Positions 1 through 11,440 of a stretch of DNA of 64,000 nucleotides are shown piece by piece. The translations under genes were made by a program, and so were the position numbers. The stretch comes from Selaginella tamariscina (Eukaryota > Streptophyta > Lycopodiopsida > Selaginellales > Selaginellaceae). The notes beneath the pieces were generated by a model. It was not told where the DNA came from, made no database searches, and worked only from the letters and a program-made list of their open reading frames with translations. Location: positions 419,001 through 483,000 of the forward strand of contig PUQB01000002.1 in NCBI GenBank assembly GCA_003024785.1, given 5' to 3'. How positions within the stretch are numbered: position 1 is the first letter of the stretch; every line of letters begins with the position of its first letter.

Positions 1-164
1 GAACCGTATCATCCTTCTTCTCTTTGTAGTCGTGCTTCTTCTCCTCCCCCGACTAGAGCTATCATCTACCATGAAACTTCATTCACCTCTTTGTTGGAAC
101 CGTATCATCCTTCTTCTCTTTGTAATCGTGCTTCTTCTTCACAAATTCGTCCATAAAATTTCGT

Positions 165-359
165 CCACAAATTCGTCAAAATTCCCAAGGATCGGATCAT
201 TGTTCTCCAGCAAGGCTGAGAACCATGAAAGAGCAAAACCAGAAAGCAGCGTGCATTCTTCTTCTCCTCTTTACCATGCTTTCTGGTTCTGCTCTTTCAT
301 GGTTCTCAGCCTTGCTGGAGAACAATGATCCGATCCTTGGGAATTTTGACGATTTGTGG
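165..359. repeat. Fold-back inverted repeat inside the chromovirus fossil
   Basis: Two arms of about 83 bp (165-248 and 277-359) are near-perfect reverse complements around a spacer of about 28 bp. The right arm matches a gag segment in the sense direction, so the left arm is an inverted copy of gag sequence. A transcript across it would form a long hairpin. Confidence 0.85.
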
Positions 360-3300
360 AACGGTTCACGGCGATGTTCAGTGACGTGGATCGTGAGAGT
401 GCTGCCATCACCAAACTCCGTCACTTCACCAAGGGGGTATGTCGGTAGTAGAGTATGCATCGAAGTTTCAACTTCTTGCTTGTGATGTCACATGGGGAGA
501 TCGTGCTCTCAAGGAGGTTTTCCGATCGGGGTTGCAGGACGAGGTCAAAGACATGTTGCTGAATTTTGCGGTTCCAGAAACCCTCACCAGCATGATCGAG
601 TTGGCAATTCGTTGTGACAACCGGTTGATCGAGCGGAAACAAGAACGTCGGCATCCTTCTTTCTTCTTGGTGCCGTCTTCTTCATTTCTGCAGTCCCTGT
701 TCCTCATCTGCTGATTCATCATCTTCCTCAGTAGAACCATCCCCGATGGAATTAGGGCGATCACGCCGAGGCAAGCTTTTGCCAACCGAACGTCAGAAGC
801 GGATTCAGTACAAGCTTTGTTTGTACTGTGGGGACCCGTACCACAAGTTGGAGAATTGTCATCGACGTCCAAAACAAGCTCGTGAAGTGGCCCTTGTTGT
901 GCTGCCGGGAAACGAGAAGATCCAGCCCAAATAGGAGCCGTCCGGCTGGATTGCCGTGGAACAACTCATGTTCCTCAAGGCTCTTCACTCATAACATCTT
1001 CCCTTCCTCATCTTGGATCCATTCCATCCACGAAGGTGTGCAAGCCGTTCCATGTTCCGGTGCAGCTGAAGACACCAGAGGTGGAGTTCTCTGGTAAAGC
1101 TTTGGTGGATAGCGGAGCGAACGCAAATTTCATCGACAAGAATTTTGCTGTCAGGCACGGGATCCGTCTACATCCTTTGAAGACTCCTGGTTCTGTACGG
1201 GTCGTTGATGGACGAGATATCAAATTGGAGCGGTAATAAATGACACGGAGTTCGTTGAGGTCGTTGCTTGCGGTTGTGTGCAACATCTCCTTCAGTGTTG
1301 TTTCTATTCCAGACTCTACGATTATCCTTGGTTTGCCGTGGATCGAGTTGGTGGATCCTGGTTGGAGAGAACGTTTCATGAACAGTTTCCCAGCTGTTTC
1401 AACTCCAGCCACACTCTTTGATTCCGATCCTGTTCCAGTTCCTCCTCCACTTCGAGTCTCGCATATCACCTTGAAGCAGTTCAAGAAAGATAGCCGACAT
1501 GACCCAGCATCCGTGTTCGCGATCAAAGTTATCCCTGCTCTGCTAAGGATTTTCTGTTCCTCCTGCCTTACCAAAGCAGTATGCCGATTTCGCAGACGTC
1601 TTCGACAAAAAGAAAGCTTCTGCCTTGCCACCGCACCGTGAGTACGACTGTCCTATCGATCTGTTGAGGGTAAGCAGCCGTCCTCCGGTCCCATTTACGG
1701 TCTCTCACCAACAGAGTTGGAGACATTGAGGAAATACATTGAAGAATCTTGTCACCGGATTTATCCGTCATTCGCGATCACCGGCTGGTGCTCCAGTATT
1801 CTTTTTTCCAAGAAGGATGGAAGTCTCCGGCTCGTGGTGGACTACCGAGATCTGAATAAGGTCACCATTCCAAACAAGTATCCTCTCCGCTCGTCTCCGA
1901 CATGCTCGAACGTCTTTCTGGTGCCCGGTACTTCACAAAGATCGATTTAAGAGGAGCGTACAATCTCATCCGAATTCAAGACGAGTGGAAAACAGCTTTC
2001 CGTACACGCTACGGACATTTGAGTACGTAGTAATGCCGTTCGGCCTGACAAATGCACCTGCTGTGTTCCAGCACATGGCTAACGATATTTTCGGGACTTC
2101 TTGGATTTGTTTGTCATCATGTACCTAGACGACATCCTGATATTTTCCAAGACTCGAGAAGAACACGAACGGCATGTACGGTTAGTCTTGGAGAGGCTCC
2201 GGAAGCACCACTTGTTTGCCAAGTTGGAGAAGTGCTCTTTCAGTCAGTCTGTCGAGTTCCTGGGGTACATCATTTCAGCTGAAGGTGTTCACATGGATCC
2301 TGCAAAAGTCCGGACTGTATTGGAGTGGGAGAGACCATCAAATGTTCGTGATGTTCGATGTTTCCTCGGGTTTGCGAACTTCTATCGACGTTTCGTTCGG
2401 GATTTCTCCAAGATTGCATTGCCATTGACGAAGTTGACTGGCAAGGATGTTCCATTTGTCTGGTCCTCTGAGGCTGAGGAGGCGTTCGAGTTCCTAAAGA
2501 AGGCGTTCACCTCGGCACCTGTTCTTATCCATCCTGACCCTGCGAAGCCATATTTCGTGGAAGCTGATGCCTTGACTTCGCCATTGGTGGAGTGTTGTCC
2601 CAGGAAGGTCCAGATCATCTTCTCCATCCCATTGCTTTCCATTCCGCAAGTTCACTGCACCTGAGATCAACTACGATGTCTACAACAAGGAGCTGCTGGC
2701 GATCGTCGATGCCTTTGAGGAGTGGCGCAGATTCCTTGAAGGTTCCCCGCATGTGGTTAAGGTGTATTGTGATCACAAGAACCTCCAGTACTGGGCAACA
2801 GCACGAGTTCTCAATCGACGTCAGGCGCGATGGGCACAGTCTTTGTCCCGGTTCCGATACGAGATTATTCATCGTCCCGGTCGTCTAAATGGCAAAGCAG
2901 ATGCCTTATCTCGTCGCAGTTACCTAGCTCCAGTACCAGGTGAAATCCGATTTGATCAACAAGAACAAGTCATCCTGAGCTCCGACCAGTTGTTGGTAAA
3001 CGCGCTTTCCCGTTTTCTGCTCCAGTTGACACTTCGTTTTTGGATCTAATCCGAGAAAATCTCCCTCAAGACGAGTTTGCTCGTGATGTCCTTGCACATG
3101 TTCGACGAGTTCAGCCATTGTCTTCAGGGTCACAACTACGAGATTATGCTGCTTTCCATCTTCATAATGGGTTGCTGTACCACCACATCCAAATCTATGT
3201 TCCGGACGGAGAACTGAGGTTGCGAGCTGTCCAACACTGCCATGACAACACAGCTGCAGGACATTTTGGCATTCGGAAGACGATCGAGCTGGTACAACGG

Positions 3301-4159
3301 GTGTTCTGGTGGCCTCGGCTTGCGTGTATGTTGAGAGATTTGTGCGATCTTGTGACACGTGCCAGCGTACAAAGCTTCCTCGTCATCGACCGGTTGGACT
3401 ACTACAGCCTCTTCCTATTGCTCAGCGGCCATGGTCATCCATCACCATGGATTTCCTCACGGATTTACCGCCTTCTAGAGGGTTTGATGCTGTCCTAGTC
3501 ATTGTTGATCGGTTCTCTAAGATGGCGCACTTTGTTCCCTGCAACAAGACATGTTCGGGTCCTGATGCTGCAGATCTGGTGTACCGGGAGGTGTTCCGTC
3601 TTCATGGTCTTCCTGATGAACTTGTCACGGATCGAGGTCCCCAGTTCACTTCGGCATTCTGGCGGAGATTCCTAAATCGGCTACGTATCACCGGGAAGCT
3701 GTCTACTGCACATCATCCTGAAACAATGGACAATCGGAGCGCACGATTCAGACTCTGGAACAATATCTCCGGTGTTTCATTTCTCATCTGCAAGATGATT
3801 GGGTCGATCTCCTTCCTGCTGCCGAGTTCGCGTACAACAACACGCACACTCATCCATAGGTGTCGCCATTTTTCGCGTTCTCTGGTGTTCATCCTCGCTG
3901 GTCCTACAGCTTGCCCGTGGTTCCTGGCCTCACCACTGCTGCCGATGATCGTGTTGAGCATCTCCGACAGGTCCATGAAGAAATGCAGCATCATCTTCAA
4001 CGCACTCGAGATTTGCAACAACAAGCTGTTGATCGTTCCCGTTCCTCTCCTCCAGCATTCACAATTGGTGACCAAGTGTGGCTCCTCCGGCGTCATTGGC
4101 CAACCACACGTCCCTATGACAAGCTGGACTATCAACGCTTGGGGCCATTTCGCATCATC

Positions 4160-5215
4160 GAAAAACTCTCTGAGGTGACGTTTCGTCTCGAGCTTCCGCC
4201 AACCATCCAGATCCATCCCGTGTTCCATGTTTCTTTGTTGGAGCCTTATCATGCTCCTTCTGAACCTGGCCAACTTCTTCCACCACCTCCTCTAGTTACA
4301 GTTGCTGGTGAACCTGAGTTCGAGGTTGTTGCAATTCTTGACTCCAAACTTGCTGCAATTCTTGACTCCAAACTTGCTGCAATTCTTGACTCCAAACTTG
4401 TTCGTGGTCAGCTTCACTATTTCGTGGTCTGGATCGGTTATCCACCTGGTGAACGCACTTAGGAGCATGCTGCTCATCTTGTTCATGCTCCTGATCTTGT
4501 TGCCGAGTTCCATCAACGATATCTTGCAAAACCTGGACCTTGATGCCGAGTTCCATCAACGATATCCTGCAAAACCTAGACCAGTGCCGAGTTCCATCAA
4601 CGATATCCTGCAAAACCTGGACCTTGTTGCCGAGTTCCATCAACGATATCCTGCAAAACCTGGACCAGTGACGCTTTCTGAGGTGACGTTTCGTCTCGAG
4701 CTTCCGCCAACCATCCAGATCCATCCCGTGTTCCATGTTTCTTTGTTGGAGCCTTATCATGCTCCTTCTGAACCTGGCCAACTTCTTCCACCACCTCCTC
4801 TAGTTACAGTTGCTGGTGAACCTGAGTTCGAGGTTGTTGCAATTCTTGACTCCAAACTTGCTGCAATTCTTGACTCCAAACTTGTTCGTGGTCAGCTTCA
4901 CTATTTCGTGGTCTGGATCGGTTATCCACCTGGTGAACGCACTTAGGAGCATGCTGCTCATCTTGTTCATGCTCCTGATCTTGTTGCCGAGTTCCATCAA
5001 CGATATCTTTCAAAACCTAGACCTTGTTGCCGAGTTCCATCAATGATATCCTGCAAAACCTAGACCAGTGCCGAGTTCCATCAACGATATCCTGCAAAAC
5101 CTGGACCTTGTTGCCGAGTTCCAGTCTAGTGCCGAGTTCCATCAACGATATCCTGCAAAACCTGGACCTTGTTGCCGAGTTCCATCAACGATATCCTGCA
5201 AAACCTGGACCAGTG
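4160..5215 (+). repeat. Tandem amplification of the chromodomain end of the fossil element
   Basis: A segment of about 0.5 kb starting near 4168 recurs starting near 4676. Inside both copies a 27-bp unit (positions 4329-4398 and 4838-4881) is repeated two or three times. A second unit of about 40 bp, beginning near the words GTTGCCGAGTTCCATCAACG, recurs many times at 4498-4670 and 4981-5214. The units lie at the integrase/chromodomain C-terminus of the same family, so this is local amplification inside the element and not a satellite from elsewhere. Confidence 0.85.
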
Positions 5216-5232
5216 ACGCATGGTGCTCATCA

Positions 5233-5648
5233 GCGAAGGGGGAGATAGTGTAAGGATCATGGGTTATTTTTTACCTTTCACAGGACTTGAACCCGAGACC
5301 TTTTGACTAACACACACATGTGTTAACCAACTGGTCCGTATGATCCTAGATGCTGAACTACACCATCAACAGCAAGGCGTATATTCATACGCATGTTCCA
5401 GACCAGTTGTGGACCACACATTTCAGACCAGTTGTGGATCACACATTCCAGACTAGTTGTGGACCATACAATTCTCAGGACCTCAGATATATAAACAGAG
5501 TTCTAGTTCCAGGTTTCTCAGAATCATTCAACACCAGTCTTCGGCCTTGTGTTTCATTTTGTATTCATTTCTTTCTTTAATACAATCTTCTCCTTTTAAG
5601 GTTCCACCCTTGTTCTAAAGGTTTCGCCCTTTGCACAAGGTCGTGACA
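5233..5648 (+). mobile_element. Polypurine tract and 3' LTR of the older chromovirus
   Basis: A polypurine run (5233-5247) directly precedes a 400-bp stretch that starts TGTAAGG (5249) and ends GTGACA (5648), the TG...CA form of an LTR. Inside are a short tandem repeat built on CAGACCAGTTGTGGA (about 5397-5465) and a TATA-like ATATATAAA near 5489. No second LTR is in the window, so the boundaries rest on the TG/CA ends and the polypurine tract. Confidence 0.6.
5254..5346 (-). other. tRNA-like / SINE-head-like sequence in the LTR
   Basis: Read on the minus strand, this 93-nt stretch has 7-nt ends that pair perfectly (GGATCAT with ATGATCC). It has an A-box-like sequence (GGACCAGTTGGTTAACA) and a B-box-like sequence (GGTTCAAGTCC, near the consensus GGTTCGANTCC). 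Extra sequence of about 19 nt lies between the T-arm-like part and the 3' acceptor-like strand, so it is not a regular tRNA. It could be the head of a tRNA-derived SINE, a decayed tRNA gene, or a chance feature of the LTR. Confidence 0.4.
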
Positions 5649-6499
5649 GCCGGACCATCACCAGATACCCAAGTGCACTAAATAGGCATGTTTCTTACTA
5701 CATCTAGAGTCCATCAACATAGTATAGTAGGTAACAATAGTCAACATCCAAAATAAAAGATCGAGTCATAGTAAAAACTATGACACATATGCTAAACAAT
5801 TGAATTATTTCATTTTTGTCAGACTGGTCTCTCTAAGTATGATGTCAGATATCAATTATAGTTTTGTTCTACTTTAGCAAACCCGAAGGGCCAACACATG
5901 GTAACATGTGGCTGTTAAGTGGCCTTGCACTAGAAAAATTGTGGAATGTACAGATTTGAGAAATTAAAATTCACGTGCAGTAGTTTGTAGTTCAATTTGT
6001 AGTAGTAGAAGTCAATTCACTCTCTTAATAAGAAGAGTCTCGTGACACAACATGTGATTTATTTACTTTGACACAATACATGTCATACATACAAGTGAAT
6101 GTACATCTTACACGGGATCCTTCCCTCTTCACATTTCTCTATGCACGTAGATACACGTGTGATTCATGCTAGTGCATTCAATGTGCATTATTCCATGGCA
6201 TTTGTAACACATTAGCAAATAGGAAATCTTGAGCAACGTGTTCATGGTGGCTATTGAATGTAGCTTTGCTGCAGTCTATCATACCAATTCTGCAATGTTT
6301 ATTTGTTCCTCCCTTCATACTTGCACACTTCCGCAAACTCAAATAGCTTCATTGTTAAAGGTGTTTGTTTGAGTGTTTTCAATTTAACAAACATGTCTCT
6401 AAACTTTTGTTCACCTACAATTGTTGCATATTAGTAATGCCACTCCTTGAAGTGATAATTTCTTAGAGTGAACAATAGTTGGAACTGTTTGGGATCTGG
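5649..6499. other. Spacer without recognisable gene
   Basis: AT-rich sequence after the LTR. No open frame with coding character, no RNA gene and no clear repeat was seen. Confidence 0.6.
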
Positions 6500-7030
6500 T
6501 GGGTATTTTTCTATGTACACTTTCATAACCATGTTTTCGCCCTTGTCTTTTGTCTTTTTTTAAAAAATGCAGAATATAGTGTTGAACTATATGTGGTGGA
6601 TCTTCTTTGGCATCTGTTAGAACTTTCTTGATCATATATTTTTGGATGAAAAAAGCATATGACTTGATTGGCCAAAGACTTGTATGTCATCACCAACAAA
6701 ATGTCAATATTATCACTTTTATGCATCTTATAATTGTGATTAAGAACGATCCTTTTATCCTTTATAAATTGTTGCGGATTTAGCACATTCATGTTGTCGA
6801 TGCTCCTACAATGTTCTTGATACCACACGTTGGCAGTGGGAATATGATAGTCTGGCTCACCAAGTCTTTTGCATTCTTGTGCATTATTATAGTCTAGATA
6901 TAATAGGATGCCTTTCTCAAAGGAAATAGCATGACCTTTTAATGTTTCACCACTTTTTGTGACTCATTATTCTTACATTTATGTTCCAGTACACTATTTA
7001 AGTCAAGGATCACAATAAATTTTCTTTTTA
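6500..7030 (-). pseudogene. Relic resembling a plant FCP1-homology (NIF) phosphatase domain
   Basis: On the minus strand, broken frames give pieces in the order expected for plant FCP1-like HAD phosphatases. The first is VILDLNSVLEHK (about 6980-7025), like the DLNGVL form of the first motif. Next comes VWYQEHCRS (about 6800-6830), like the WDQEHC segment. Last is LLVMTYKSLANQVICFFHPK (about 6640-6705), like LLIDDSPYKSLANP..TAIFHP, but with the motif aspartates missing. The pieces lie in different frames with stops between them and the region is AT-rich. I read it as a decayed gene fragment. The identification rests on motif order recalled from the family and is tentative. Confidence 0.4.
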
Positions 7031-7079
7031 ATAAACTAATGCAGCATATTTAGAAGGTGCATTGTTGTCACCACGTATA

Positions 7080-7330
7080 GATTTGAGAATATTCTATGAA
7101 TATTCAAAATACTGTGTAAAACCCCTTAACAATTAATATATATATGTATATATGAGTTTGAGTTATGCAGGCCGTGAAAGCCCTTTCCCATTTGGCGTTT
7201 CAAAAACGTGTCCTTGTGTAACTTCGCCACGTATTCAAAGATACGAGAATATTCTTATAATATTGTAAAACCCTTAACATTTAATATATAGTTATGCCAC
7301 AGGCCGTGAAAGCCTTTTTCCATTTCTTTG
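7080..7330 (+). repeat. Duplicated ~100-bp segment upstream of the SWEET gene
   Basis: The segment at about 7083-7197 (GAGAATATTC..., then TTAATATATA, then GGCCGTGAAAGCC) recurs in diverged form at about 7246-7325. The second copy lies within 60 bp of the SWEET start codon, so the repeat sits in the likely promoter or 5' UTR. Its role is unknown. Confidence 0.65.
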
Positions 7331-7375
7331 AAGCTGGGGTTTACAGTCCGCACAGCGCCTCTCAACAAAGCAAGG

Positions 7376-8353
7376 ATGACGCTCCTGTACACAGTCCGCA
7401 CTCTAGTCGGCGTCGTAGGTACATTCTCCTTGCCCTTTTCACTCCTTTACCCTTCCCTTAACTCGAATTTGTATACAAATCTGTAGCTTTGTTCTTGATG
7501 CAGGAAATGTCATCGCCTGTGGCCCCTTCCTGTCCCCGGCGTAAGTCTACTCACATATATATACACACATACATGTATGTATGCATATATATATTCTTGG
7601 TGGGTTTTCTTGTGCGTGGTTGCAGGCCAACAATCTGGAAAATATACCTCAAGAAGGACACGGAGAACTTTTGTGGGGTTGCATATGTGGCTTCGCTCTT
7701 CAATGGCATGCTGTGGGTGCTCTACGATTTACTCTTTGTCACCTCGCACAGCACTCTGATCATCACTATTAACTCCATCGGCTTTGTCGTTGAGAGCGTT
7801 TACCTCCGGATTTACGCGGGTTGCGACCTAAATCCACCCGGTCAGTCATATATGCTCTATGTGTGTGTGTGTGTGATATTTCATTAATTATGTCGTTTAG
7901 TTATAATTTAATTAAAATGACACACACACATATGTATATGCTTATGCGTATGTATATATGTAATCACACAGTGACACTGACACACAGAACATCAGAATGC
8001 TGGCGATTTTGTGGCCGTCTTTGCCAAGTCGCGGTTACCATGAGCATCACTGGCGTTCATCATACACGCAGGAATATCGTTGATGTATGCTGTGTTTTTG
8101 TGGCCATGTTGATGTATGCAGCTCCTCTCTCTGTCGTGGTAAACTAAAAAAATGTGTATACTTTTATATATGCTCTTTAACACAGACACACACACACACA
8201 CATATATAATATATGTATGTATGCAACGTTTCAGAGGCTTGTGATTGTGGGCAAGAGCATGGAATACATGCCTTTGCTGCCTTCAGTGGCAGCTTTCCTC
8301 AATGGTGCAGTGTGGACTTGGTTTTCTTTGAAGAATCGACCCTTACATTGTTG
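7376..8353 (+). CDS. SWEET-type sugar transporter, tandem copy 1 (3' end not resolved)
   Basis: SWEET (MtN3/saliva) proteins are membrane uniporters for sugars. Exons can be followed: 7376-7418 (MTLLYTVRTLVGVVG), 7504-7540 (GNVIACGPFLSPA), 7626-7840 (PTIWKIYLKKDTENFCGVAY, then the FNGMLWVLYDL and TINSIGFVVESVYL segments), then an exon near 7990-8143 ending MLMYAAPLSVV, and one from about 8232 (RLVIVGKSMEYMPLLPSVAA, then FLNGAVWTWF). The MYAAPLSV and KSMEYMPLL words are hallmarks of the second MtN3 repeat. The intron joints are GT-AG and in phase for the first three exons. The final membrane segment and stop were not found, so the gene may be truncated by the duplication that made copy 2. Introns carry TG/CA runs. 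Confidence 0.7.
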
Positions 8354-8576
8354 TAAGTATCGCTCGGACATACACATACACACATAAAAACACAAAGACA
8401 AACACCCACAAAAGCTGTATATACTAATATACATTTCAGGTCCCAGGTTTCAACAGGTAGTTTCATGTGTATTGAGTTTATATGCAATACAGATAAAAAA
8501 TGTAGTAACTTCGTTCTTGATGCAGGAAATGTCATTGCCTGTGGCCTCTCTATGTCTCCGGCGTAAGTCTACTCAC

Positions 8577-8588
8577 TCACTCTCTCTC

Positions 8589-8657
<69 letters not shown>
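8577..8657 (+). repeat. (CT)n-(CA)n microsatellite in a SWEET-copy intron
   Basis: A run of about 50 bp of CT dinucleotides is followed directly by about 30 bp of CA. It starts just after a 5' splice site. Confidence 0.95.
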
Positions 8658-8987
8658 GTATGCATGTGCATATATTCTTAGTGGGTTTTCTTGTGGGTGG
8701 ATTACAGGCCGACAATCTGGAGAATATACTGGACGAAGAATACGACTTCTCTGGGGTTGCAATGCTCCTCAACTGCATGTTGTGGGTGCTCAACAGTTTA
8801 CGCTTTGTCACCTCGTACAGCACTCTGGGCATCACTATTAACTGCATCGGCTTTGTCGTTTAGAGCGTTTTCCTGGAGATTTACCTGGCTTGCGCACCTA
8901 AATCCACCCGGGTTAGTCATATATGATGTGTGTGTGATATTTCACCAATTATGTTGTTTATTATAATTTACCTAAAATGAGACACTC

Positions 8988-8995
<8 letters not shown>

Positions 8996-9063
<68 letters not shown>
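8996..9063 (+). repeat. (TA)n-(TG)n microsatellite
   Basis: About 22 bp of TA followed by about 44 bp of TG in an intron of the decayed SWEET copy. Confidence 0.95.
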
Positions 9064-9065
<2 letters not shown>

Positions 9066-9479
9066 TCACACAGTGACACTGACACATGTTGTACAGAATA
9101 TGATATTCAGAATGTTGGCGATCGTTGTGACTATCTTTACAATCATAGTGGCAGTTACGAGCGTCACCGTGGTTCATGTTGATGTACGTAGCTCCTCTCT
9201 CTGTCATGGTAAACTAAGAAAATGTGCTCTTTAACACATACACACACACATAATATATATATATATATATGCAATGTTTCAAAGGCTTGTGATGGTGAAC
9301 AAAAGCGTGGAATACATGCCTTTGCTGCATTCAGTGGTTGGACTGCATATGGTTTTCTTAGGAAAATCAACCTCTTTATTGTTGTATCACTGGGACATGC
9401 CTACACATACACATGTAAAAACACACACACACAAACACACAAGTTATATATATTAATATACATTTCAAGTCTAAAATCT

Positions 9480-11440
9480 TTTAAAAAGATTTTTATGGGT
9501 GGTATGTGATTTATTCTTTATTAATTCTTCTTTGTTTAAATCCACAAAGGTATGTAACATATAAAGAGTGGGAGAGAGAGAGTGAATGTATGAATATATT
9601 AATTAAGAATTAATTATAAAATTTATTATTATTTTTAATTATATTTTTGTGGATTAGTTTATACATTAGAAATGACGATCCTAATTCATCAAGTTTATCA
9701 ACTTTGATCTTCAGAACACGCTTGTTCTACATTTCGATCGACATTTCTTTATGAATATTTTTAATTCTATATAATATGTTCTACATTGTTAATTATATCT
9801 TTAATAAGTATCATTTGTGCAAGTTTTAATTGGTTTAAGGATAGCATATGAAATGTTTTTGTTCTTTTTAAGTTATAATAATTTCACTTTCTCTTATATA
9901 TTTAGTGAGGTAGTTTTTCAACACGCACTTTATGGACGCATTGTTAATTCCAAATCTACATGTGTGTGTGTTTATATAATATCCATATGTGTGTCTATGT
10001 GCATAACCTTTTCTTTCATTCTCTCCTTCACTCTCCTTCACTCTCTCTCTCTTTCCCTCACTTTTCTCCTCACTTCTTTTTCATTATCTTTCCTTTATTT
10101 TCTTTCTTTTTCCCTCATTCTCTCTCTCATTATCTCTTTTTTTCTCACCTCTCTTCCTCACATTTCTCTCTCATCATCTCTCCCTCACTCTTTCTCTCCC
10201 TTTCTCTCACACACTCATTTTTTAATACAGTACCAACTTCATAGCTATGGACAAACTACCATTATTCTTAATGTGTCTATGCCTACTATTGTTGTATATT
10301 CATCATTATAGGTATAATTAATATAACAATAGTAATGGTAGATAAGAATTACTTAAGTACAATATCACCTTTTTGTTAGTTAGTTGATTATTGTCAATAG
10401 TGATTTATAATATAAATAGTTTTAAAATATTTTATATATGATTTTTTAAAGTTTAAGATTTTGGTGTTTATAAAAGATTTTTATGGGTGGTATGTGATTT
10501 ATCCTTTATTACTTCTTCTTCATTTAAATCCACAAAGGTATGTAACATATAAAGAGAGTGGAAAAGAGAGAGTGAATGTATAAATATATTAATTGAGAAT
10601 TAATTATAGAATTTATTATTATTTTAATTATATTTTTGCGGATTAGTTTATACATTAGAAAAGGATGATCCTAATTCATCAAGTTTATCAACTTTGGTCT
10701 TCGGAATCTGCTTGTTCTATATTTTTATTAACATTCCTTTATAAATATTTTCAATTCTATAAAGTAAGATGTTATACATTGTTAATTATATTCTTAATAA
10801 GTATCATTTGTGCAAGTTTTAATTGGTTTAAAGATAGCATATGAAATGTTTTTATTTTTTTAAGTTATAATAATTTCACTTTTTCTTATATATTTAGTGA
10901 GGTAGTTTTTCAACACGCACTTTATGGACGTATTGTTAATTCCAAATCTACATGTGTATGTGTGTTTATATAATATCCATATGTGTGCATGTGCATAACC
11001 CTTTTTTTCATTCTCTCCTTCACTCTCCTTCATCTCTCTCTCTCCCTCACTTTCTCCTCACCTCTTTTTCATTATCTCTCCTTTATTTTCTCTCTTTTTC
11101 CCTCATTCTCTCTCTCATTATCTCTTTTTTCTCATTCTCTTCCTCACATCTCTCTCTCATTATCTCTCCCTCACTCTTTCTCTCCCTCTCTCTCTCACAC
11201 ACTCGTTTTTTATACAATACCAACCTCATAGCTGTGGACAAACTACCATTATTCTTAATAGTTTATGCCTACTATTGTTGTATATTCATCATTATAGGTA
11301 TAATTAGTTATAGCAATAGTAATGGTAAATAAGAATTACTTAAGTATAATATCACCTTTTTGTCGGTTAGTTAATTATTGCCAATAGTGTGAATATTATA
11401 TATATATGATTATTTAAAGTTTGAGATTTTGGTGTTTATG
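9480..11440 (+). repeat. Tandem pair of ~1-kb noncoding repeats
   Basis: The sequence from about 9487 (TTTTTATGGGTGGTATGTGA) recurs from about 10479, and the match continues through the unit (offset close to 1 kb, estimated 85-95 % identity by eye). The first unit runs to about 10478 and the second to about 11440. Each unit holds an AT-rich half, then a pyrimidine-rich block of about 200 bp (10010-10215 and 11005-11205) made of CTCTCT, TTCTC and CCCTCA words. I see no gene; long frames here are products of the CT bias. Confidence 0.85.

Larger units (their letters stand above)
1..5648 (+). mobile_element. Broken Ty3/gypsy chromovirus (older copy) with 3' LTR
   Basis: This is a fossil LTR retrotransposon read on the plus strand. 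In order it shows gag-like sequence (about 330-930, ending in a CCHC zinc knuckle near 800-880), an aspartic protease region near 1040-1240, reverse transcriptase with a YLDD centre near 2125, RNase H (2500-2900), integrase (3100-4100) and a chromodomain-type C-terminus (from about 4170). All parts resemble the element at 16733-22935 and belong to the same clade. The copy is broken many times and is internally rearranged: 3' pol-like sequence lies at 1-150, an inverted duplication at 165-359, and its 3' end is amplified in tandem. The 5' LTR is outside the window or lost. Judged by its number of breaks it is clearly older than the second element. Confidence 0.9.
8524..9385 (+). pseudogene. SWEET-like tandem copy 2, decayed
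   Basis: The exons of copy 1 recur in order: GNVIACG-type exon at about 8526-8562, a PTIW-type exon from 8709, a membrane exon near 9095-9220 ending MLMYVAPLSVM, and RLVMVNKSVEYMPLLHSVVG near 9281-9345. The first exon with the start codon is absent. The long third exon changes frame after its first codons and then runs into a TAG (around 8862). It is therefore a 5'-truncated tandem duplicate that no longer codes for a full transporter, though its second-repeat exons remain fairly conserved. Confidence 0.7.

Noticed and set aside
8986-9234. Open frames made of Cys-Val or Thr-His repeats near TG/CA runs
   Set aside because: They are translations of dinucleotide microsatellites, as are similar frames near 33050, 42410, 59830 and 61700.
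10010-11230. Long open frames rich in Ser, Leu and Phe in the CT-rich blocks
   Set aside because: They follow from the pyrimidine bias of a tandem noncoding repeat and are open in more than one frame. No domain or codon signal is seen.
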